Shown: in pieces, positions 56,743-64,000 of the stretch
Numbering within the stretch: the first letter of the stretch is position 1
Layout: each line of letters starts with the position of its first letter
Assembly: GCA_035771165.1 (NCBI GenBank)
Contig: JAWNZC010000001.1
Location: forward strand, 3,656,501-3,720,500
Source: Paragorgia papillata
Lineage: Eukaryota; Cnidaria; Anthozoa; Scleralcyonacea; Coralliidae
Length of the DNA: 64,000 nt
Direction: 5' to 3'
The notes under the pieces: model-generated
Seen by the model: only the letters and a program-made list of their open reading frames with translations
Database searches by the model: none
What the model was told of the DNA's origin: nothing
Made by a program: the position numbers and the translations under genes

Positions 56743-58545
56743 GAGGAAGAAACGGAAAAATGATATTTAGTTCCGAATACAGTATTAAAAAAATATCCGC
56801 ATATAAGAAGAACCTATATTGTTTCAAGTTAGCCTGAAAAGGTTCTTATATGTTTAGTGTCTGCTGAAAATTTAGGCTATTTCGGTTCTTAAATAGCTTC
56901 TTATTTGCTTAGTACAACAACTATAGTATATCAAGTCATGTTGGGTGTGGTTTTTGTGTATAAAAAAACATGATGACAATATATTACGTTCACAAAGGAA
57001 GACTACATTCTAAACCAATACACATGCTCCCTGTTCTAGGTTTTCTCATTTATTTCAAATCTAACAAATAACCTGTTCCATTTTTTAGACTCAGCATGTT
57101 CTTATATAATGGGAGTTTAAATGCCAAAATTGTAACCTTCAGATTCTTAAAAATTGAGTTCGTATATGCGGGAGTTATGATGGAAACGAAACGTCATGCA
57201 GTATTTTGTTACTAAGAATTTCGACTGTTTATGGCCTTTTCACATTGCTCTATCCAAAACACTAGTCTACCTATACACACAGCACTGTATTTTTTACACT
57301 CTTTGTTCGAATTGTTCCCAATGCACAGCTCTGTCATATATGTTTATGTTTAAGGGAGCACGGTTGGCGTGTGCTGTTAGGGCGCTGCCTCTCACCAATA
57401 GTTAAGCCCGATTGGACGGGGTTAGTACTTGGATGGGTGACCGTCTGGGAATAACCCTGTTCTCGAGCTTTAGTTGGTCTCTCCTGTGCTTCGAGGGTTT
57501 TTCGCCGGGTTCTCCAGTTTTCCTCCCTCCGTAAAACCAACACCTAAAGTCTTAGCTGTAATTCGTGGGCCGATGTGTGTCGTATGGCGGTTGCCTGAGC
57601 GCCTTTAATATGCCTTCGACTCGGCCATGTCAAAAATTAGTGTAAGGCGCATTTGAATACCTTAAAGTTGAATTTGCGCGGTATAAATATAAGTGTTATT
57701 ATTATTGTTATTAAGAGTGATACATATACTATGTGCATGCGTTTGCGAGTTTAGGGTATTGTAACAGAAGTTGGGTAGACGTTCGTCAAGCTCAAATACT
57801 CAGAAAATGTTTCAGAGCCCCAGACAGGAATGGAACCTGTAATTTTGTAATGACCTCTTAGACGCTCTAACCCTTGAGCTATTGAGGTTCTGACGAAGAT
57901 CTGTATATAAGGTTACAAATTCACAGCCATATGATATGTGCTTCCTATATATATATGTAAGCGGTAGCGTTTGCATATGAGAGAGATTGATATAGCTACA
58001 TCTCAAACGCGCTACCACGTACTTAGGAAACAAATATGAGTATGCAACCTTATAGCTCTCCATCTGAGCTTCAGTAACTCAGTGGTTAGAGCGTCTAACC
58101 GGTTATATCAGAAACCAGAAGGTTGCAAGTTTGATCCCTGTCTGGGGCTCAGAAACATTTTCCGAGTATACGAGCTTGACGTTCACCAAACGTTTATGTC
58201 TAATAAAGTCCTGGATTTCTTTTCCTTTTGTAGTGGTCAAACGTCTTTTCTTTTTAATAGTGATTTTCTGTCTTTAGGCGAATGTTCCCAACAATTCGAC
58301 TGAAAATCGAAGGCTTAGACCCCAAAACCAAGTACATCCTAGTTATGGACATCGTCCCCGTCGACGACAACCGCTACAAGTACCACAATGGTGAATGGAT
58401 CGTGTCTGGAAAGGCGGAGCCTCCTCATCCGTCCAGGTTGTACATCCACACGGACTCGCCGGCGACAGGCGCCCAGTGGATGAGACAGATTGTCTCTTTT
58501 CAAAAACTCAAGCTTACCAATAGCCAAGTGGACCAACAAGGACAC
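50523..58545 (+). CDS. Tbx4/5: T-box transcription factor, TBX4/5-like, 3' partial
   Basis: A nuclear sequence-specific transcription factor of the T-box family, used in embryonic patterning (family knowledge). Three exons (50523-50625, 50810-51101, 58278-58545) join in frame to 221 residues; the rest lies past the window. ATG at 50523 has a purine at -3 and G at +4. Residues 1-106 are a Ala/Ser/Tyr-rich N-terminal region. The T-box starts near residue 107 ([12 protein letters not shown]) and runs through [57 protein letters not shown] and [10 protein letters not shown] to DQQGH, about 115 of the usual ~185 residues. GLxPKTKYIL, SPATGAxWMRQ and [11 protein letters not shown] are closest to TBX4/5 as I remember it; TBX6/16 (VegT-type) is the main alternative. 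The BRIP1 neighbour favours TBX2/3/4/5. Intron sites after KAGR and DQQGH are usual for T-box genes. Confidence 0.93.
50810..51101 (+). CDS. Tbx4/5: T-box gene exon 2: T-box N-terminus
   Basis: Acceptor CGTTTCCAG, donor GGAAG|GTAAAA. The split Asp codon is followed by [13 protein letters not shown]; it ends with [14 protein letters not shown], the first DNA-binding block of the T-box. Confidence 0.93.
51102..52820. other. T-box intron 2, 5' part
   Basis: Mostly single-copy-looking. 52715-52740 (GACTTCGCTCGAAACGTCAG) resembles the 3' half of the hammerhead-like motif at 42924, but its CUGANGA box is lost. Confidence 0.4.
52822..53205 (+). repeat. 126-bp tandem repeat, three copies
   Basis: Units start at 52822, 52948 and 53074 with TATCGACAGTTTTCCGTTTA and contain ATCCGATGCTATAACC. 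A diverged single copy is at about 54375-54480. Confidence 0.9.
53206..54540. other. T-box intron 2, ACGTTTACG-rich stretch
   Basis: CGTTTACG and TATAAAACGC words recur throughout; otherwise no gene. Confidence 0.35.
54547..54688. mobile_element. Fold-back MITE
   Basis: TATTACACGGT, AAGATATGGATTTTATGTTC, GTGGCAAG and AATATATC pair in reverse with the right arm ending ACCGTGTAAT. Confidence 0.75.
55116..55242. mobile_element. Short MITE, copy 6 (TTAACCCATT ends)
   Basis: TTAACCCATTCCTGCCTGAG and CCTAGGCAGCAATGGGT are imperfect inverted ends. The core CTGTCTAACGCCAGACGATT is shared with the other copies. Confidence 0.75.
55300..55680 (+). pseudogene. CR1/L2-like LINE RT C-terminal fragment
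   Basis: The frame from 55316 reads [40 protein letters not shown] and [20 protein letters not shown] to a stop. 5' truncated; no tail seen. Confidence 0.75.
55795..56090 (+). pseudogene. R2-like LINE C-terminal fragment, subfamily 2
   Basis: [33 protein letters not shown] and [20 protein letters not shown] match the end of the copy at 56365 with many substitutions. Confidence 0.65.
56178..56294 (+). repeat. (TA)n microsatellite
   Basis: Over 90 bp of near-perfect TA, a strong candidate for cruciform extrusion or polymerase slippage. Confidence 0.95.
56300..56368 (+). repeat. (ATT)n microsatellite
   Basis: About 22 units abutting the truncated 5' end of the next LINE copy. Confidence 0.95.
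56366..56745 (+). pseudogene. R2-like LINE 3' end with ATT tail
   Basis: [40 protein letters not shown] and [17 protein letters not shown], stop at 56579-56581, 3' UTR, then a (TTA)n tail to 56745. The DNA is almost identical to the reverse complement of 27172-27520. Confidence 0.75.
57355..57712 (+). mobile_element. 5S rRNA-derived SINE, most complete copy
   Basis: Head: CTGCCTCTCACCAATAGTTA, GGGGTTAGTACTTGGATGGG, TGACCGTCTGGGAATA, which follow 5S rRNA from box A to box C. Body: CTTCGAGGGTTTTTCGCCGG and TATGCCTTCGACTCGGCC. It ends in a short (TTA)n tail. Confidence 0.85.
57725..57900 (-). mobile_element. tRNA-Thr-like SINE, minus strand
   Basis: The reverse complement has AGCGTCTAAGAGGTCATTAC, CAGGTTCCATTCCTGTCTGG and the tail CTGAGTATTTGAGCTTGACG. 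Confidence 0.7.
58060..58200 (+). mobile_element. tRNA-Thr-like SINE, plus strand
   Basis: CAGTGGTTAGAGCGTCTAAC, TTTGATCCCTGTCTGGGGC and GAGCTTGACGTTCACC. An ~8-bp insertion sits in the anticodon arm. It lies about 80 bp upstream of T-box exon 3. Confidence 0.7.
58278..58545 (+). CDS. Tbx4/5: T-box gene exon 3: central T-box
   Basis: Acceptor TGTCTTTAG, donor CAC|GTGAGT. It encodes (R)[15 protein letters not shown] through [11 protein letters not shown]. The next T-box exon is not found between 58546 and 64000, so intron 3 is longer than 5.4 kb. Confidence 0.95.
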
Positions 58546-58599
58546 GTGAGTGAAATTTTACTTAGTTTTGTGTTTAACGCGTATACCTGCTTGTGCTAG

Positions 58600-59516
58600 C
58601 CAAAAAAGACCCGTTTAGGTCAGATGATTTTACAGTACTCGTCAAAAGAAAAGCCGGGGTAACCCTAAGCAAGCCTGTATATAGGCAGTAATGATAGTCA
58701 TGCAGTAATGCCATTCGCCAATGAATTAGGTTAACAAGTTGTTAACCCATTCCTCGCTGAGCTGACGAAAAAGAGGATGTAAAGGTATTTTCGTGAGCCG
58801 TAAATTGCCAAAATGTTTACCAGTGTGAAATGCTAGATTTTTGTGTTGTGAAACGCGGTTTACATCACAGCTGTGAGCCGTGATTGTCGAAAATAGACGT
58901 CCATTAAATCATAGTTAATAGATGATTAAATGTAAATTAAGTTCTCAATTTGTCGTGAACTGTAACTTTCCTTTACCTATATAACTCAAGATTCGAATTA
59001 TATCAGAGATTGGTAAGATGTTTTGATTTGATTTTATTACAAATGGTCTGAAGATATATTTTGTAATTAAATCGAAGTCTTACCAATTTCTTTATATGAA
59101 ACGTGAAATAACCGTTTTATCACTTGTAAATGTGAAGTAATCATTTTATTGCTTGTGAAACGTGATTCACCCCCCCCCCCCCCCCTTTACCATCCTCAAA
59201 AAAATATTTTCTTTGTGTCCAACGCCATGCAAGATTATTTTACTCTCTACCCCCAGATGACTTTATACTTGTCAAAGGGAGAAGGTTCAACTAACTTATA
59301 GATTATTTTACTCTGTCTATCGCCAGATGGTTTTACTAGTCAAGGGGGGACCCTTAGCAAGCGTAAACTATTAAAGGGAGCAATCGCAATGGGTTGTTAA
59401 CTCGTTCCTTTCTAAGCTTGCCATACATGCAGGCAGTGCTACTATAAGAAACGCTTGCCACCGAGGCTAATGCAGTACTAACACAGGCGATTTTGCTCAT
59501 CAAAAATCCAGCGGAA
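58600..59516. mobile_element. Cluster of degraded short MITEs; poly-C
   Basis: Fragments of the TAACGCCAGA family at 58605-58690, 58740-58790 (TTAACCCATTCCTCGCTGAG), 59215-59350 and 59395-59510. A run of C lies at 59170-59186. Confidence 0.5.
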
Positions 59517-59517
59517 C

Positions 59518-59697
59518 TATAGTATAGTATAGTATAGTATAGTATAGTATAGTATAGTATAGTATAGTATAGTATAGTATAGTATAGTATAGTATAGTAT
59601 AGTATAGTATAGTATAGTATAGTATAGTATAGTATAGTATAGTATAGTATAGTATAGTATAGTATAGTATAGTATAGTATAGTATAGTATAGTATAG
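59518..59697 (+). repeat. (ATAGT)n pentanucleotide, ~36 perfect copies
   Basis: 180 bp of flawless AGTAT units placed inside a short MITE: CATCAAAAATCCAGCGG before it and GGCAGCAATGGGTTAAC after it. Confidence 0.97.
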
Positions 59698-60845
59698 GCA
59701 GCAATGGGTTAACAAGTCATTAACCCATTTTTGCCTGATCCGACCCAAAACAGCCCCTTTATAATCAATGCGTAATCAATAGAGTAATGCTATACTATCT
59801 TGCACTATACTTGTCTCTAACATCAGATGATTTATCTTGGGCAGTGATGCCAATGGTATAAATTCTAAGTCAAGCTAAGAAATTCGAATATTGACATTCC
59901 AACACTGCAGTTACTCCAATGTAATTATGATGTCTAGACTCTATATAGATGAATAAACCAATATAAAAAAAGAACAGCAAAGAAAGCAATTTTGTTTATT
60001 GGTCTTGATGCTTTTCCGTCTTAGATTAGAGACATGACAATGTAGAGTTAATCGTGGGAAGTTGATGTTTGTTTATGTTCTATACCTATATTTCAATTCT
60101 TTTTTGAACCACTTTTTAACGAGTAAAATCAGAAAAGGCCATCTATAGGCGGAATAGGTTTTTGAAGATAGCTTTTCACTCGAGATTTGAGTTTCTTAAT
60201 TCTTATTACAATGTCGGAGTACTGAATCAATATTTGTCTTTCGATAATTAGCAATATAATTTTGTTGATTGGCCCCGCCTCCGATTCAAGCAAGTCATTT
60301 CAGAGTATTAGAAGACTAAGTTTATACATGAGCTTTTGTATATTTTCGAGTCTCTAGGTGATGTTTATATACAGTGGAACCCCGCCATACGACCACCCTG
60401 GCTGGCCATATTAACGAGGTTCCACTGCATGTATGTTGATATTTCGGAACTGGGCCTTCGGCTTCTTTAAAGTATATAAACGACACAATATATCTGTTGT
60501 AAGTTGTGGAATAGCAAATTAAGTAATTTAGTTTGCTAATCTCCATATTCCTATAAACTCTGCTTGTCCGGTTTCTTAGTGTTTGTGTCGACATTACGGA
60601 ACTGTGGCTATATTTAATTACCGTTCTAATACGTCTATTATGAATAAATATATACTATATTATATGTCCATTCGAATTAATGTGGTTGCTGGATGAACTT
60701 TATTGCACATTATGTTGATCTGATAGCTATATTCGCGGTCTTCTAGCTTCGGTTCGTGGAAAACCCACTATCGTATAACTCAAACAGCGCAATCCTATCT
60801 TTGAGTATATATAGTCTTGCTTTTGTTTACTAGACATTTACGTTG
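59698..60845. other. T-box intron 3, no exon found
   Basis: A further MITE end TTAACCCATTTTTGCCTGAT at 59721. No T-box exon recognised. Confidence 0.4.
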
Positions 60846-60854
60846 AGAATAGAA

Positions 60855-61565
60855 AATGGAATTGCTCGCTTCTGTCGCTCTTCTCGCTGTCTTCTGTCGT
60901 TTCTCTTGCTTCAATCTCACTTTTATCGCTTCCCTCTCTTTTCTCGCTTCTCTCGCTCTTTTCGCTTCCTTCGCTCTTTTCTCGCTTATCACTCTTCTCG
61001 CTTCTTTTGCTCTTTTCTCGCTTCTCTCGCTCTCTTTTCTCCCTTCTCTCGCTCTTTTCGCTTCCTTCGCTCTTTTCAGCTTTTCTCGCTTATCTCTCTT
61101 TTCGCTTCCTTCGCTCTTTTCTCGCTTCTTTCGCTCTTTTCTCGCTTCTCTCGCTCCCTTTTCTCACTTCTCTAGCTCGTTTCTCTCGCTCTCTTTTCTC
61201 CCTTCTCTCGCTCTCCTTTCTCGCTTCTCGCTCATTTTTCTCACTTCTCTCGCTCGCTTCTCTCGCTCTTTTTTCTTGCTTCTCCCGCACTTCTCGCTCT
61301 CTCTATTCTTACTTCTTTTGCTCGCTTCTCTCACTCTCTTTTCTCGCTCTTCTGTCTTTTCTCGCTCGATCTTCTCGTTTATCTCGTGCTCTTCTCGCTT
61401 TTCTCACTCTTCTCTCTTTTGTCGCTTCTCTCACTCTTTTCTCGCTCTTCTGTCTTTTCTCGCTCGCTCTTCTCGTTTATCTCGTTCTCTTCTCGCTCTC
61501 TTCTCGCTTTTTTCACTCTTCTCTCACTCTTCCGTCTCCTCTTCTTTCTCCTCGCTCTTCTCGCC
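60855..61565 (+). repeat. Polypyrimidine TCTCGCTTC array
   Basis: About 710 bp of CTCGCTTC, CTCGCTCTTTT and related units with nearly no purines except the G in TCGC. Open frames in it are low-complexity artefacts. Confidence 0.93.
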
Positions 61566-61583
61566 TCTCTGATATTAACAACA

Positions 61584-61614
61584 TTCGGCGGCCATTTTTG
61601 AATAGGTCTATATT
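61584..61614 (-). repeat. MITE family D terminal fragment
   Basis: TTCGGCGGCCATTTTTGAAT then AGGTCTA equals the right end of the element at 40993-41176. Confidence 0.6.
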
Positions 61615-62017
61615 TGCTAATTGAGTTATAACGATAGTGTAATTAATTGCCCAATTGAAAGATCTCGATTGATTGATCATATATTTCATATAACATTTCA
61701 TATATTTTTCTGTGGTGTTTAAGCCTATTACATTTCTTCTCCTGAAGAGTTTCAGAAAATTGCTCTATAATAGAGCTTTTCATCTGGCAAATGCTATTCT
61801 TTATCGTAACAAAGGTGTAAAACCAACATCGTACTCCCTCGACCGACAATCAATAAATTATTTAAGGGCCGTTTCTTTCTAAGTCGAAAAGACCTAACGC
61901 AAAAACAAGAAACTTTATTAATTTAGAATAGTCGTTGTCAAAGAATCTAACAGTTCTTCGGCCCTGTTTACTTACATGAAGCGGATTGAGTGTTGGAGTC
62001 AAATGTCGCATGTTGTC

Positions 62018-62480
62018 TCTCTTTAGTTTAGTTTAGTTTAGTTTAATAGAATTCGTCACATAAGACAACGTGGCAGGAGAAGGTAAACAGGACTAATGTC
62101 CCAATTGGTGTACCTCCCCTTGTTACAAAGACACATAAAATATATCACAAGGTTTACAAAAATACGCCTAGTAGATTACATGAAGAAGTTTAAGTGAATG
62201 ATGATTTATGGCGGCTGGTACATAGAAATTTTGTCAAAATGGAATGAAGTGATAGACTTTTTAAATAGATGTAAGCTGGTAATTTGCTTAAAATCCCTAG
62301 GTAAATTGTTCCATAGGGCTACTGTTCTGGGGAAAAAAGAAAACTTGAAATAATTTTGTCTATGTTGAGAAGTTATACAGAAATTATTTGGATCAGAATT
62401 TCGGGTATTATATCGAATAGTAACTGGAGAGAAATATTTATTAGCGTTGAAATCCACTAAACCAGAGATAATGAAGAAGA
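62018..62480 (-). pseudogene. LINE RT C-terminal fragment with TAAAC tail
   Basis: Minus strand: NANKYFSPVTIRYNTRNSDP, FKFSFFPRTVALWNNLPRDF and LFKKSITSF to a stop near 62206, then a 3' UTR ending in (TAAAC)n at 62020-62046. Confidence 0.75.
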
Positions 62481-62960
62481 TTGAAAGTTTTCGATCTGAT
62501 CGAAACGGATGGCTGAAGACAATCCATTGGATTGACTTGAGATTCAAGCAAGCATCGACTTGAATGTCTCCAATCTGATTTATCTAAACATGGTTTGACT
62601 TGAAAATAACTTGATACGCACGAGTGAAGTTGGTGCGTGTCGTGCCAAATGGCAGACATTGCGAGGAAAGCACAGAAAGTAGTGTTCCAAAACCGAAAAC
62701 GATGTTCCATGCAGATGGGACTCTCCATGTGAACACATGCCCGGATTGACTTCACTCGCGTTTTTCGATCCGATTGGACTGTCAATCTGTGTAAACAAGG
62801 CCTTAGTTAAGTCTTTATCTCCCGTACAAACTGTATAGGGCTTAATGCTTCGCTTCTCGGTACTGATTTTTGGGCTTGTGTCTGTCGAGCATGTCTGAGC
62901 ATGCTGTCATGCACTTCGTGAGAGAGAGAAGCCTCTGCTGAGAGCTAATAGTCTAGAGAA
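62481..62960. other. T-box intron 3, nothing recognised
   Basis: No exon or repeat supported. Confidence 0.35.
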
Positions 62961-62969
62961 GTCTGTATA

Positions 62970-63290
62970 TATCAGCCCCGGACAAGTTCCTTGGTAGCTT
63001 TCCTTGTTCGTATGTACGATGAACAAGTTTTTTTTCCAACAATTTTCCTTGACAAGTTATAATTGCTCGTGTGTACGGTTGGACAGGTTTTCCTTGACTG
63101 CAATGATCGCGTAATAAGCTTCGGAGATGAGTGCGCAGTGACGTACTGCGCAAGAACTTGTCAAGGTTTCCTTGACGACTGTACACACGAACAATTTTCC
63201 TTGTTCAAAAACTGGCGTGACCAGCTTCTGAACAAGGCTCCTTGTCAAGGGAAAAACTTGTCAATTTGTGTTGTACACACAAATTTGTGC
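62970..63290. repeat. Mosaic of short direct and inverted repeats
   Basis: CTTGACAAG, GTGTGTACGG and TTTCCTTG words occur several times in both orientations, consistent with a nested fold-back element. Confidence 0.55.
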
Positions 63291-63384
63291 TTGAAATATA
63301 TCTAATGTGCCATGTTATGATAGTGGTGTCATCCGTGTTCCCTGCGGTGTGCGTGTTACAATCAGATTTGTCCGACTTTGTTCG

Positions 63385-63412
63385 GAACCTACCTACCTAC
63401 CTACCTACCTAT
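63385..63412 (+). repeat. (CTAC)n microsatellite
   Basis: Six CCTA units. Confidence 0.9.
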
Positions 63413-63554
63413 ACCTTGTACATGTTTACTTCACTGCAGAACTAAAATAGCTTTGTTTATTTAACACATTTTCCCAGCAGGTTCGTACAGGAATGACTGA
63501 TTATCTGATGATTGCGTTAAGCGTTAAACCACAGTGTTATCCATACTTACTGGG

Positions 63555-63830
63555 AGATTATTCATAAGAACTTCCAAAATGCATTAATAATTCATGAGGA
63601 AAATTCAACAGAAATTAAAGTTTAATCAGTGTCTTTATATGTGATAAAGATACCTCCTGATGTACAGAAACTTTAGCTTTGATTTTCTCGGCTTAGACAA
63701 GGTTATTTTTGAAACTTACTACGCCAATGAACTTACCAACTCGCAGTTCGTGTTTTATCAGATATAAAAGCACTCGGCTTCGCCTCGTGTCTTTATATCT
63801 GATAAAACACTCTTGCTCGTTTATTAAACA
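63555..63830 (-). mobile_element. MITE family A, copy 3
   Basis: The reverse strand matches 180-440 (GGTAAGTTCATTGGCGTAGT, AAATCAAAGCTAAAGTTT). Its outer end is a hairpin: GTGTTTTATCAGATATAAA against TTTATATCTGATAAAACAC. Confidence 0.75.
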
Positions 63831-64000
63831 GTACATAACACAATAGATGTATATATTATGCATATTTGTATATGTATCAGTGTGTCGGTATTTGTATAGG
63901 GTATATATTATGTATATGCATGTGTATATTTGTATATAGGGTGTAGAGATACAAACGTAGGAGTATGGAGAGATATACTGAACAGTAGGTATAGGTATAA

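Noticed and set aside
57355..57480. Functional 5S rRNA gene
   Set aside because: The 5' third of 5S is missing or replaced and an unrelated SINE body follows.
60843..61624. Overlapping Ser/Phe/Leu-rich frames up to 238 codons
   Set aside because: Polypyrimidine array, open in three frames.
58546..64000. Search for the next T-box exon (expected ILNSMHKYQPR-like block)
   Set aside because: No such block found on the + strand; presumed beyond the window.

Overview
This 64 kb window is metazoan nuclear DNA. It is AT-rich, has many short GT-AG exons and long introns, and is crowded with SINEs, fold-back MITEs, degraded LINEs and simple-sequence arrays. No bacterial-type genes, operons or CRISPR arrays are present. 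Protein similarity and repeat style suggest an anthozoan cnidarian, such as a stony coral or anemone; that is an inference, not a proof.

Two genes can be supported, both on the + strand. The first (931-31748) is BRIP1/FANCJ, the XPD-family Fe-S DNA helicase of the Fanconi anaemia and crosslink-repair pathway. I can trace 27 consecutive exons that keep one reading frame through 1197 codons to a TAA stop. They cover the Fe-S cysteines, the DEAH box, helicase motifs III, V and VI, a long disordered tail and a Cys-rich C-terminus. The 5' exons with Walker A lie before the window. The second (50523 to beyond 58545) is a T-box transcription factor, best matched to TBX4/5. The start codon and first half of the T-box are present; the rest lies beyond the window.

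Between them, 31749-50522 is about 18.8 kb with no recognisable gene. It holds a degraded LINE, tRNA-derived SINEs, fold-back MITEs, minisatellites and hammerhead-ribozyme-like motifs. The BRIP1 introns and T-box intron 2 carry the same repeat families: a 5S-rRNA-derived SINE, a tRNA-Thr-like SINE, R2-like endonuclease LINE ends with ATT tails, and several palindromic MITE families.

The most interesting large-scale signal is the gene pair itself. Human BRIP1 also lies beside TBX4 and TBX2 on 17q23, and in both cases the BRIP1 3' end faces the T-box gene. This looks like very old microsynteny. At smaller scale the window has a perfect 112-bp palindrome, a probable GC-AG intron, a minisatellite that copies a 3' splice site, and hammerhead-like motifs with palindromic stem III sequences.
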